Below, piece by piece: positions 7,530 to 15,875 of a stretch of DNA of 34,235 nucleotides. Origin of the DNA: Myxococcales bacterium. GTDB taxonomy: Bacteria; Myxococcota; Myxococcia; Myxococcales; JAKAPL01. Below the pieces are notes generated by a model. The model was given only the letters and a program-made list of their open reading frames with translations. It was not told where the DNA came from and ran no database searches. The position numbers were made by a program, and so were the translations under genes. The stretch spans positions 1 through 34,235 of the forward strand of contig JAKAPL010000038.1 of the NCBI GenBank assembly GCA_021807105.1. The letters are read 5' to 3'. Numbering within the stretch: position 1 is the first letter of the stretch; every line of letters starts with the position of its first letter.

Positions 7530-9164
7530 TCACCCCTCCCGCGCGGCGGCCTCCAGCAGCTCGCCTGGCGGCGTGCGCGCGAGGTCGGCGGCGAGCGCCT
7601 CGACCCTCGCGGTCCTGGCGGCGCCGAGCGGCTCGATCGCCTCGCGGCGCCACTTCTCTCGCGCGACCTCGTCGAGATCCCCCGCGAGCGGGGAGCCCCG
7701 CGGGAAGAGCTTCTCGCGGGTGATCGTCCGGCCCGAGCGCAGCCCGACGGAGACCCGCGCGCCGAACGGCAGCCCCACCTGCCCCATGTCCGCTCCGGCG
7801 AGGGACGGCGCTCCGCCCGGCCGCGCGGCGAGGCGGCGAAAGAGCAGCCCACGCAGCCTCGCGCGCTGAACGGCCGGCAGCTCGCGGTGAAGGCGGAGCC
7901 CCTCGCGCAGCCCGAGGTCGAGCGCCCCGGGCCCGAGCAGCTCACGCGACCGGCGCCGGACCGCGAGCCAGTCCCAGAGCCCGAGGTTTCCCGCGAGCCG
8001 GTCCGGGCCCAGCCGGCCGGCGAGGTGGACGATCGTGTCCGCGGTGAACCGCCAGTCGTGCTCGACCCGCACGCGGCCCGCGAGATCGAGGAGGGCCGCC
8101 CGCTCGGCCGCGAGCCGCTCGTCGGCGAGCCCGCGCGCGGTCAGGTCGCCGTCGAGCAGCGTCACGGCCACCGCGACGCCGAGGTCGAAGGCGACGCTGG
8201 CGGACGAGAGCCGGCCGCGCTGCTCGCGGCCCAGCCGGTCCATCTCCACGGTGAGGAGCGAGGCCTGGACCACCACCCGTTCGACCTCGCGCGGGTCGAC
8301 GGGCTCCGCGGCGAGGATCTCCCGCAGCGCGTCGATGGCCGTGTCGACGTAAGCGCAGCCGGGGTATGGCTTCACGGCCAGCGTCTCGGTGACCCAGGCC
8401 TCGCCCCAGCCGGAGAGCATCTGCGGGAGCGGCCGGAAGGCGAAGTGGCGCAGGAACCCACGCGGGTCCTCGAGGACCGTCCGGCATCCCGTCAGGCCGG
8501 CGGCGGCGAGGCGCGCGGCCTGGACGCCCGCGATCGCCGGGGTCGCCGCGGTGAGGAGCTTGCTGCCGGGCCCCAGGAAGCCGGGGAAGAGGCCGTAGTT
8601 CGGTTGGGCGAGCGCGATGCCGAGGGCGTCGGCGGTCCGCGCGGGGTCGAGCCCCAGCAGCCGGGAGGCGGCGCAGGCCGCGCCCGCGAGGTGGATGAAG
8701 CTCCAGAGCTGGCCGTTCTGCGGCCCGAGCAGGCACGCGGCGCCGAGCCTCCCCGCCACCTCGTTGGCGGCGGCCATCGCGCAGACGACCTCGCGAGGAT
8801 CCGCCGCGAGCTCGGCGCCGAGGAGGAGCGGGACCCAGATCGCCGAGTGGCCGGTGTGGCCCATGAACAGATAGTCGTCGTAGTCGAGCGCCATCCCGCA
8901 GGCGGCGTTCCCGAGGAGCGCGTCGGCGAGCGAGCGGCGAACGCCCGTCGGAACGACGGGCAGCCGGCCGGGCGCCCCGTGCGCCTCGACCATGGCGAGC
9001 ACCGCCCGCGCGGGCGCGCTGTGGCGGGCGGCGTGGGCGGCGGCGAGGACGGAGAGCACCTGCCCGGAGAGGCGCGCCCTCACCCGCCCGGGGACGCGGT
9101 CGAAGCCGAGCGTCGCGACCCACCGCGAGAGCTCGGCGGTCAGCGGCGCGGTGACGGCCTTCAA
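7530..9164 (-). CDS. MmgE/PrpD-family protein (2-methylcitrate dehydratase-like)
   Basis: A 544-residue protein with the MmgE/PrpD all-helical N-terminal domain, whose early LDYDDYLFMGHTGHSAIWVP resembles the family's D...hpg.. active-site region. It continues with AANEVAGRLGAACLLGPQNG, an LGIALAQPNYG segment, and the mid-protein VKPYPGCAYVDTAIDAL, matching the family's 'K.yp.c...h..iea...l'. Members dehydrate 2-methylcitrate or act on cis-aconitate/itaconate. No methylcitrate-cycle genes are adjacent, so the substrate is open. It is somewhat longer than the usual ~450 residues. The start is uncertain: a TTG at 9162-9164 gives the expected N-terminus (TAPLTAELSRWVATLGFDRVP) but its Shine-Dalgarno is too close. 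The gene begins 11 bp after the upstream lipoprotein ends. Confidence 0.78.
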   Translation of the reverse strand: MKAVTAPLTAELSRWVATLGFDRVPGRVRARLSGQVLSVLAAAHAARHSAPARAVLAMVEAHGAPGRLPVVPTGVRRSLADALLGNAACGMALDYDDYLFMGHTGHSAIWVPLLLGAELAADPREVVCAMAAANEVAGRLGAACLLGPQNGQLWSFIHLAGAACAASRLLGLDPARTADALGIALAQPNYGLFPGFLGPGSKLLTAATPAIAGVQAARLAAAGLTGCRTVLEDPRGFLRHFAFRPLPQMLSGWGEAWVTETLAVKPYPGCAYVDTAIDALREILAAEPVDPREVERVVVQASLLTVEMDRLGREQRGRLSSASVAFDLGVAVAVTLLDGDLTARGLADERLAAERAALLDLAGRVRVEHDWRFTADTIVHLAGRLGPDRLAGNLGLWDWLAVRRRSRELLGPGALDLGLREGLRLHRELPAVQRARLRGLLFRRLAARPGGAPSLAGADMGQVGLPFGARVSVGLRSGRTITREKLFPRGSPLAGDLDEVAREKWRREAIEPLGAARTARVEALAADLARTPPGELLEAAAREG

Positions 9165-9175
9165 CTTCCGGGGCG

Positions 9176-10750
9176 CTAATGGGCGACGAGCACCACGTCG
9201 CCCGTCTCGTCGGAGAGGAACAGCGCCTTCATCCCGACCAGGACGCCGACGGGGCGCGAGAGGCCCGCGGGCAAGGCCCCCTCGACCACCTGAGCGTGGT
9301 CGGGGACGCCGATCACGGTGGTCACGGCTCCCGTCGCCACGTCGATCTTGCGCAGCAGCGAGTTGAGCGCGTCCGCCACGTAGAGCTTGCCGGCGCCGTC
9401 GTAAGCGATTCCCGAGGGGGCGTGGAACTGCGCCGCGGCCCCGGTCCCGTCCGCGAAACCGCAGTTGCCGGCCTTTCCCGCGAGCGTCGTGAGCGCCCCG
9501 CTGCCGAGGTCGAGGGCGAGGACGGTGCAGTAGGCGGCGTCGGTGATGTAGAGCGTCCCTTCCCCGTCGAGCGCGAGGCCCCAGGGCTCGCGGAACGTCT
9601 CCGCCCGCGTCCCCGCGTCCGTGCCGGCCGGGGCCGGCCCCTCCCCGGCGATCGTCTGCACGTAGCCGGTCGCGATCTGCACCATGCGAATCGAGTGGTT
9701 GAGGGTGTCGGCGACGTAGAGGTCGCCCGAGCCGTCGTACACGATCCCCGTCGGCCAGTCGAACATCGCCGCCCCAGGGCCGTTCGCGCCCGAGCCGTCC
9801 AGATAAGCGCACCCACCCGCCATCCCGGCGATCGTGGTGACGGCGCCGGTCGCCACGACGACCTGCCGGATCGTGCAGTTGGCGGTGTCCGCGACGAAGA
9901 GGTTGCCCGCGCCGTCGTAAGCAAGCCCGTAGGGTTCGTTGAAGGAGGCCGACGCCCCGGCGCCGTCGGCGCTGCCGGCCGGTCCCGGCAAGCCGGCCAG
10001 CGTCGAGACGTTCGCTCCCTGGAGCGTGACCTGCCGGATGGTGTTGTTGCCGGTGTCCGCGACGAACAGGTTGCCGCCCGTGGCGTCGAAGGCGATCCCC
10101 TGCGGGTTGTGGAAGCGGGCGCTCTTGCCCTGTCCGTCGTCGCTGCCCGGGGTGGCGATCTGGCCGGCCAGGACCGCGAGATCGCCCAGTTGCGAGGGAG
10201 GAATGGTTCCGCTCGTGGACGAGCTGGCCATCATCCCGCTCGTCGAAGAGCCGCTCGCGGAGAACCCGCTGCTCGAGAAGCCGCCGGTGGACCCGCCGGA
10301 CGCGCCGCTCGTCGCGCCGCCGGAGGTCGCGCCGCCCCCGCTCGTTCCACCGCTCGAGGCGCCGCCCGACGCGCCGCCGGTAGACGACACCCCGCTCGTC
10401 CCCGAGGTCGCCCCGCCGCTCGCCCCTCCGCTCGCCCCTCCGCTGGTCGCGCCGCTCGTCGTGCTCCCTGACGCGCCGGCCCCCGAGCTGGCCCCGGAGG
10501 TGCCGGCCCCCGAGGCGCCCCCGGACGCGCCGGCCCCCGAGCTGGCTCCGGAGGTGCCAGCCCCTGAGCCGCCTCCCGAAGCTCCGTTCCCCGACGCCCC
10601 GCCCGACGTGACGCCGCTGGATGCGTGGCCCCCATAGGTGGGACCGCCGCCGCTCCCTCCGGACAGGCCGCCGTTGGGCGAGCCTCCGGAGCAGCCCGCG
10701 AGCGCGAGGGGAACGAGGACACCGAACGACAAGGAGCAGAGCTTGTGCAT
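9176..10750 (-). CDS. Lipoprotein with Gly/Ser/Ala/Thr linker and NHL-type beta-propeller
   Basis: A 524-residue lipoprotein. The signal ends in LAGC (Cys20). Residues 21-183 are almost only Gly, Ser, Ala and Thr, with units such as GASGGASGAGTSGASS. From about residue 186 there are six propeller blades, each with the pattern 'P.GiayDg.GnLfVADt.N.tIR.v' (for example at FHNPQG, FNEPYG, FDWPTG, FREPWG, FHAPSG and LSRPVG). NHL propellers mediate binding, and in exported bacterial proteins the ligand is usually unknown. The start ATG at 10748-10750 has GAGAGG upstream. It sits between another propeller lipoprotein and the MmgE/PrpD gene. The linker would hold the propeller well away from the membrane. 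Confidence 0.85.
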   Translation of the reverse strand: MHKLCSLSFGVLVPLALAGCSGGSPNGGLSGGSGGGPTYGGHASSGVTSGGASGNGASGGGSGAGTSGASSGAGASGGASGAGTSGASSGAGASGSTTSGATSGGASGGASGGATSGTSGVSSTGGASGGASSGGTSGGGATSGGATSGASGGSTGGFSSSGFSASGSSTSGMMASSSTSGTIPPSQLGDLAVLAGQIATPGSDDGQGKSARFHNPQGIAFDATGGNLFVADTGNNTIRQVTLQGANVSTLAGLPGPAGSADGAGASASFNEPYGLAYDGAGNLFVADTANCTIRQVVVATGAVTTIAGMAGGCAYLDGSGANGPGAAMFDWPTGIVYDGSGDLYVADTLNHSIRMVQIATGYVQTIAGEGPAPAGTDAGTRAETFREPWGLALDGEGTLYITDAAYCTVLALDLGSGALTTLAGKAGNCGFADGTGAAAQFHAPSGIAYDGAGKLYVADALNSLLRKIDVATGAVTTVIGVPDHAQVVEGALPAGLSRPVGVLVGMKALFLSDETGDVVLVAH

Positions 10751-10916
10751 GAGAGGCCTCTCGCCTTTCTCTTCCCACGGTGGCGCCGCGGGGTCAATCC
10801 CGCGCGCCGATTCGTCCGTGTGAGCCGCCAACCCCGTGTGAGGCGCGGCCCTGGCCGGCGAGAAGGGTACAGATGCGAGGTGCGCTCGAACGCCACCGTA
10901 TTCGTGGAGCGAGGGG

Positions 10917-12431
10917 CTACGGCCCGGCGTACGCGGTGATGCCCCCCGCTGGGCCGCCCGGCGTCCCCTGGTGCGCGAAGTAGACGATCCGCGGTGAGGC
11001 CCAGCGGTCGATCTGAATCGAGCGGACGGGCTGCCAGACGAACGGCGGTGCGCCGAGGTTTCCGGGCAGGAGGCTCCAGGTCCCGTCGGGATGGAGCCGC
11101 GCGATGCCGCCCCAGCCGAGGCCCACCCAGACGGAGTGGTCGGCCGGGTCGCAGGCGAGGGCGTAGATATCGTCGCCGAGCCCCGCCGGCATCGGGATGG
11201 ACGAGAGATCGCCCTGGGGGCCGCGCACCTTGAGCCCCAGCGTGGACGAACCGAGGTAGAGCGTCCCATCCTCGCAGAAGGCGAGCGCCTCCAGGTTGTC
11301 CTTCCAGGCGGGGTTGTCGATATCGTACGGACAGTCGGGATCCGAGCTGCCAACGCAGTCGGGCCAGACGTCGAGGTAGGAATCGAGCTGGTTCGTCGGA
11401 TCGTACGGCGGCCAGAGCGGGTTCCACTGCCCGCCGGGGCCCGCGCCGTACCCCTTCTTGCTCGCCGTCCGGTATTCATCGCCCGCCCAGGGGTCACCGG
11501 TCGTCGGGTCGATCGCGACGCCGTAGTAGTCGCCGGTCTCGATGTCGCCGTGGATGTCCTCGACCGCGGGGTGATCGTGCTCCCAGACGCCGCGCGCGTC
11601 GGGGTACTGGTTCGGGTAGTCCTGCCAACCTTCGGCGGCCGGGTTCGGCATGAAGACTGAGAAGCCGACGTGCGTGCCGGCCATCCAGACGTCGCCGTGG
11701 TGGAGGCCCGGGAGGTGGTTGAAGACGACGCGGAAGACCTGGCGGCCTTTGCGCCGCCCGTACTTCCACGTGTACTCGGTCTCGCGGATCACCCCGGGCG
11801 GCGTCGCGATCAGGACGTGGCGCAGCCGATAGACGGAGGACCCATCGTAGCCGACGAGGTCGCAGCCACCGGAGAATTGCTCCCACATCGGGTCGTTGTC
11901 GTCGTCGGTGCCGATGCCCTGGAAGCCGATGACCGCGCCGCCGGGATCGCCGCCGGCGACCGAGATGACCGGGCAGAGCGTGCCGCCGTTTGGGTCGCAG
12001 TTCCGGGTGAGCCCCGCCGCGATCGGATCGACGCGGGTGAAGCTCGCCGCGCGGCGCGTCTTCACATACAGCGTGTCGCCGCCCGCGACGTAGACGTTCC
12101 CGCCCTCGTCGGCCGACACGTCGCTCGGCGTCGCCGAGAGCCCCTGGCTCATGCCGTAGAACGTCCAGCCATCGATGGAGAGGGGCGGGGCGATGGCGAT
12201 TCCGGAGTCTTCGGGCCCCCCGTCCGGGCCGGCGTCCGCCACGCCCCCCGCGTCGCGCACTCCGCCGTCGCGGCCGCCCGCGTCGAGTCCGGCGTCCCGG
12301 ATCGCGGCTCCTCCTCCGTCGCCGGCCGGGTCGACGTACAGCTCCCCGGGCCCAGCACCGCCTCCCCCGCAGCCGGCGAGGACGAACAGCCCCGCCAGCC
12401 AGGCCCCCGCCCGTCCGCCCATCTCCCCCAT
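10917..12431 (-). CDS. Lipoprotein with Asp/Ala/Gly linker and propeller-like domain
   Basis: A 504-residue lipoprotein with lipobox LAGC (Cys21). It is followed by a Gly run and a linker of repeated DAG/DGG units to about residue 78. The rest is rich in Trp, Asp and Gly, with blade-like motifs such as DVSADEGGNVYVAGGDTLYVK, LEALAFCEDGTLYLGSSTLGL, IYALACDPADHSVWVGLGWGG and GIARLHPDGTW. These recall the two-component-regulator-type propeller and SMP-30/NHL-like sheets. Several Cys pairs (NCDPNGGTLC, DCVGSSDPDC) may form disulfides. A GGGAGGGGGG Shine-Dalgarno precedes the ATG at 12429-12431. The repeat hairpin copy D lies immediately upstream. No enzymatic function is visible. Confidence 0.75.
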   Translation of the reverse strand: MGEMGGRAGAWLAGLFVLAGCGGGGAGPGELYVDPAGDGGGAAIRDAGLDAGGRDGGVRDAGGVADAGPDGGPEDSGIAIAPPLSIDGWTFYGMSQGLSATPSDVSADEGGNVYVAGGDTLYVKTRRAASFTRVDPIAAGLTRNCDPNGGTLCPVISVAGGDPGGAVIGFQGIGTDDDNDPMWEQFSGGCDLVGYDGSSVYRLRHVLIATPPGVIRETEYTWKYGRRKGRQVFRVVFNHLPGLHHGDVWMAGTHVGFSVFMPNPAAEGWQDYPNQYPDARGVWEHDHPAVEDIHGDIETGDYYGVAIDPTTGDPWAGDEYRTASKKGYGAGPGGQWNPLWPPYDPTNQLDSYLDVWPDCVGSSDPDCPYDIDNPAWKDNLEALAFCEDGTLYLGSSTLGLKVRGPQGDLSSIPMPAGLGDDIYALACDPADHSVWVGLGWGGIARLHPDGTWSLLPGNLGAPPFVWQPVRSIQIDRWASPRIVYFAHQGTPGGPAGGITAYAGP

Positions 12432-12445
12432 GGCCCCCCTCCCTG

Positions 12446-12491
12446 ATTCACGGTCCGGCTGCCACGCCGTCCCGTGAACAAGACGAGATCA
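12446..12491. repeat. Dispersed repeat, copy D: both ends only, forming a hairpin
   Basis: ATTCACGGTCCGGCTGC (12446-12462) matches the left end of the dispersed element. From 12464 the sequence matches the right end of the 21806 copy at 24 of 28 positions. The whole interior is missing. The two ends form an imperfect stem of about 14 bp (three mismatches) around a TGCCAC loop. It lies between the stop of the DprE1-like gene and the propeller lipoprotein gene, about 15 bp before the latter's ATG, so it is in a position to act as a terminator or leader structure. Confidence 0.75.
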
Positions 12492-12533
12492 AGCTACAGA
12501 CCGCCCCGACGGGAGGCAACGATCGGGCGCCGA

Positions 12534-13958
12534 TCAGGCCGGCAGCACCCGGCGCATCAGATCCGATCGAATCAGCCCCTGCGGATCGAGGCGGCGCTTC
12601 ACCGCGAAGAAGCGGTCGAGGCGGTCGCGGCCGAAGGCGCGCTCCACGTCCGTGGGGCGCAGCACCGCGTCCTTCGCGAAATAGAACTTGCCGCCCGCCG
12701 CGACGACGATCTCCGTCAGCTCGTGGCAGAGCGCCCAGAGCTGCTCGCGCTGGCGCGCCGGGAAGTCCATGGCGAGCGACCAGCCATCGAGCCCGTGGGT
12801 GAGCAGGAACGGGTCGGGCCGGTGGCGCTTCAGGACGACGAGGTACGGCGGCGTCCCCCGCGCGCGGCACCGCTCGAGGATCTCGCGGAAGACGCGGCGC
12901 GCGGCTCCGTGCGGCACGAAGGGCTGGTACTGGATGAAGCCCGCCCGGCCGTACGCGAGCCGCCAGTTCGGCACGTAGTCGAGCAGGAAGGCGAACGCGG
13001 CGTGGGACTGGAGGTACTTGCGGCCGGGCCGGGACAGGTACGAGGCGAAGTACTTCGCCGTGTTGAGCCACCAGAGGCCGGGGGCGGTCATGAACGGCGC
13101 CATGAAGTGCCAGACGAGCGAGCGCGGGAAGCCGAGGATCGTCGACGGGAGGTCCTGCCGCGCGATCCGGAGCGTCTTCGCAGGGCCTTCGGGATCGCGG
13201 TCCGCGGTCAGGTAGTTCGCTTGGTGGATCACGCCGCGCCCGAGCGAGCGGCCGGAGGCGGTGCCGTCGATCCAGCCGACGAGGTAGTCCGCGGCGGGCA
13301 GCCGCTGCTCGAAGATGTCGAACGCCTCCTCCAGCGTTCGGTTGCGGATCGCCTCGACCTCGAGCAGGCCGCTCTCGACGTGCTTCAAGCGGAGCCGAAG
13401 CCGTGTGAACGCACCGAGCGCGCCGAAGCCTCCGATGGCCGCGTGGAAGACATCCTCGTTCTGATCGCGGCTGCACGTGTACGTCCTGCCGTCCGGCGCG
13501 GCGAGGTCGAACTCGAGCACGTGGTCGCCGGTCGGCCCGACCTTGAAGTTGTTCTTGCCGTGGACGTTCATCGCCGCGCAGCCGGCGAGCGTCGGGGCCA
13601 TCGTGCCCGGCACGACCGCCGGCCAGAAGCCGTCGGGGAGCGTGCGGCGCCAGAGCCCCTCGATCGTGACGCCCGGCTCCACGTCGACGACGCCGGTCGT
13701 GGGATCCCAGGAGAGGATGCGGTTCATGCCCGTCGTGTCGATCACGAGGCCGGACGCGTTGATCGCCGGGTCGCCATAGGAGCGGCCCGAGCCGCGGAAG
13801 GCGACGCTCATTCCTTCACGGGTCGCGCGGGCGAGCAGCTCCGCGAGCTCGCCCGCGTCGCGCGGGGCCAGGCAGCGGCAGGCGGCGCGGACGGCCATCC
13901 CGAAGCCGTCGACCACGCGCAGCGGCGCGTTGGCGAGGGAGGAAGGGAGGCCGCTCAC
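12534..13958 (-). CDS. DprE1-like FAD-dependent oxidase
   Basis: A 474-residue protein with the vanillyl-alcohol-oxidase fold. The FAD pyrophosphate-binding segment FRGSGRSYGD is at 54-63, and VHGKNNF (His133) is at the flavin-contacting position of mycobacterial DprE1. The C-terminal cap contains YGRAGFIQYQPFVP, then GWSLAMDFP and KFYFAKDA (Lys429 aligning with the active-site Lys418). DprE1 oxidises the 2'-hydroxyl of decaprenylphosphoryl-ribose on the way to arabinan. At the position of Cys387, the covalent benzothiazinone target, this protein has Ala (about 396). The GTG start at 13958 is weakly supported. It lies 79 bp downstream of a DprE2-like reductase on the same strand, so the pair probably performs an epimerisation-like oxidation and reduction. 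The true substrate is unknown. Confidence 0.82.
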   Translation of the reverse strand: MSGLPSSLANAPLRVVDGFGMAVRAACRCLAPRDAGELAELLARATREGMSVAFRGSGRSYGDPAINASGLVIDTTGMNRILSWDPTTGVVDVEPGVTIEGLWRRTLPDGFWPAVVPGTMAPTLAGCAAMNVHGKNNFKVGPTGDHVLEFDLAAPDGRTYTCSRDQNEDVFHAAIGGFGALGAFTRLRLRLKHVESGLLEVEAIRNRTLEEAFDIFEQRLPAADYLVGWIDGTASGRSLGRGVIHQANYLTADRDPEGPAKTLRIARQDLPSTILGFPRSLVWHFMAPFMTAPGLWWLNTAKYFASYLSRPGRKYLQSHAAFAFLLDYVPNWRLAYGRAGFIQYQPFVPHGAARRVFREILERCRARGTPPYLVVLKRHRPDPFLLTHGLDGWSLAMDFPARQREQLWALCHELTEIVVAAGGKFYFAKDAVLRPTDVERAFGRDRLDRFFAVKRRLDPQGLIRSDLMRRVLPA

Positions 13959-14037
13959 GACGCGAGAGATCCCGAGGCCAAAGAAGCCGCAGCAGGAGGC
14001 GCCGGGGGCGAAAGCATCTCTTCGGCGAAGGTCAGGG

Positions 14038-14796
14038 TCAGAAATTGAGCCGCCGGAAGACGAACGACGGGATGAGCTTGAGGATGAACGCGACGAGCCC
14101 CCAGCGGGCGGGCACGAAGCCGCCCGTGCAGCCGCGCCCCGCCCAGCCGAGCGCGCGCGCCGCCACCCGATCGGGCGAGACGAGCCAGAAGAGGCCCGGC
14201 TTGCCCTTGGTCATCGCCGTATCCACGAAGCCGGGCTTCACCGTGGTCACCGAGACGCCGTACCGCCCGAGCCGGTTGCGCAGCGACTCGAGATAGCTCG
14301 TGAGGCCCGCCTTGCTCGCCCCGTAGGCGGGCGCACCGCGCCGCCCCCGCTCGCCGGCGATCGACGAGATGCCGACGATCGTCCCTCCCCGCGCCGCCTC
14401 GAAGCGCGCGCCGGCGGGGTTGCACCAGGCCATCGCCCCAAGGAGGTTCACCTCGATCATCTGCCGGTCCTTCGTGAAGGCCCACTCGCTCTCCTCGACG
14501 GCCGGCATCACGCCCGCGGCGTAGACGAGCAGGTCGAGTCCGCCGAGCGTCGCGACGATCCGGTCGAAGAGCGCGCTCGTCGCGTCGAAGTCGGCGACGT
14601 CGTGGACGAAAACCTCCGCCTTGCCCCCCGCCTTCGCGATCTCGCCCGCCACGCGCGACAGCTCGGCCTCGCGCCGGGCGACCAGAGCGACGCGCGTCCC
14701 CAGGGCCGCGAGCCGGCGGGCAATCGCCTCACCGATGCCCGACGACGCGCCGACCACGATCGCCCGCTGCCAGGTGGGGGACACGGCGCGCTGCAC
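14038..14796 (-). CDS. DprE2-like short-chain dehydrogenase/reductase
   Basis: A 252-residue classical SDR. The nucleotide-binding VVGASSGIGEAIA contains GASSGIG at 16-22. NNAG is replaced by YAAGV near 92, the catalytic Ser lies in GISSIAG (about 144-145), and the YxxxK motif is YGASK (Tyr158, Lys162). The C-terminal LVAFILKLIPSFVFRRLNF is hydrophobic, as in DprE2 and other SDRs acting on lipid-linked substrates. It lies directly upstream of the DprE1-like oxidase. The start is GTG at 14796, with a second GTG at 14784; neither has a strong Shine-Dalgarno. On its own this would be a generic SDR; the neighbour is what makes the DprE2 reading likely. Confidence 0.82.
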   Translation of the reverse strand: MQRAVSPTWQRAIVVGASSGIGEAIARRLAALGTRVALVARREAELSRVAGEIAKAGGKAEVFVHDVADFDATSALFDRIVATLGGLDLLVYAAGVMPAVEESEWAFTKDRQMIEVNLLGAMAWCNPAGARFEAARGGTIVGISSIAGERGRRGAPAYGASKAGLTSYLESLRNRLGRYGVSVTTVKPGFVDTAMTKGKPGLFWLVSPDRVAARALGWAGRGCTGGFVPARWGLVAFILKLIPSFVFRRLNF

Positions 14797-14860
14797 TACG
14801 CCAACGCCCGCGATCCGTCAACGAGAAAGCGGCAGACGCTCCGCCGTCCGGCGGCCGGCT

Positions 14861-15721
14861 TCATGCCGCGATCAGTAGCTGCAGGTCGCGCTCGGTCGCG
14901 AAGCCGAGCTTGCGGTAGAGATCGAGCGCCGCGCGGTTCTGCGCATCGGCGTGGAGGGTGACCCGCGGCAGCGAGGCGAGCAGGAGCCGGCAAAGCTGCC
15001 CGAGACCCCGCGTGGCCACCCCCTGCCGGCGGAAGCCGGGTGCGGTGTAGACGCCCTCGATCTGGACGCCGAAGCGCGAGCGCGGCCCCACGTCCGCCTT
15101 GAAGGCCAGGTGCGCCCCTTCATAGAGCACGAAGGAGCGGCCGGCGTTCACCCGCTCCCGGCAGTGACGCTCGTGGCCGGCGGCGTCGCGATCACGGGGA
15201 TCGAAGCCCAGGTCCTCCCGTTGCATGAGCGCGCTCGCGGTGACGAGCGCCGGCAGGTCCGCCTCCACCGCGCGCCGGAGCTGCGGCGCGATCCAGGGCC
15301 CCATGTGGTCCGCCGTCATGCGCATCAGCCGCTGCGTGCGCGAGAGGCGCGGAGCACGGCCGCCGCCGCGGGCGGTCCAGAGCGCGCCGACCGCGGCCGG
15401 CGCGCCGATGGCCGAGGCGAGCGGCACGTCGGGGAGCGCCGTAGCGATGGCGGCGAGCTCGGTCGGATCGCCGCAGGGCATCCAGAGACCCCCGTGGGCC
15501 ACGAGCAGAGCCGCCCGCAGCGGGCCGCCCGCGGGGCCGCCATGAAACTCGTGGGCCTCTTCGATCCCGCCGATCCCGTGCTCCTCGAGGGTCCCGAGGG
15601 GGAAGACGTTGACCACCGGATCGCGGGAGAGCCATTCGAGGAGCGCCGGCCGCTCGGCCTCGGTCATCGGACGCGCGTGCCGCATCGGGCCAATCAAGCA
15701 CGCTTCCCCGCCGAACGCCAT
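14861..15721 (-). CDS. GNAT-family N-acetyltransferase
   Basis: A 286-residue protein with an N-terminal helical/sheet region (RHARPMTEAERPALLEWLSRDPVVNVFPLG) and a C-terminal GNAT domain. The acetyl-CoA-binding motif A is visible as VYTAPGFRRQGVATRGLGQLCRLLL, and motif B as LHADAQNRAALDLYRKLGFA. The two-part layout (an N-terminal DUF4081-like part followed by GNAT) is seen in several actinobacterial and proteobacterial acetyltransferases. The acceptor is unknown. Two ATGs are possible, at 15721 and 15685; neither has a clear Shine-Dalgarno, and the domain begins just after the second. It heads the minus-strand run that continues into the DprE2/DprE1-like pair, 64 bp away. Confidence 0.85.
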   Translation of the reverse strand: MAFGGEACLIGPMRHARPMTEAERPALLEWLSRDPVVNVFPLGTLEEHGIGGIEEAHEFHGGPAGGPLRAALLVAHGGLWMPCGDPTELAAIATALPDVPLASAIGAPAAVGALWTARGGGRAPRLSRTQRLMRMTADHMGPWIAPQLRRAVEADLPALVTASALMQREDLGFDPRDRDAAGHERHCRERVNAGRSFVLYEGAHLAFKADVGPRSRFGVQIEGVYTAPGFRRQGVATRGLGQLCRLLLASLPRVTLHADAQNRAALDLYRKLGFATERDLQLLIAA

Positions 15722-15875
15722 GGGGCCGCGCCCGTCGCTCGCCGGGAGGCTCGTCCCTGGCCCGGGGCCTCGATCCGGGAGCCGACCCCGTTCGTAAGAG
15801 GCCTCACCCCGTCGGGGCTGCGAGACGGGGGATGCAGGTACGGTGAGGACCGCAGCGACGGTTCAGGGCAGGAGC

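Noticed and set aside
9165..10778. Fusion of MmgE/PrpD with the upstream frame on the minus strand
   Set aside because: The open frame continues by chance through the NHL lipoprotein gene; its extra residues are Arg/Gly-rich and motif-free, while the lipoprotein frame carries a lipobox and propeller blades.
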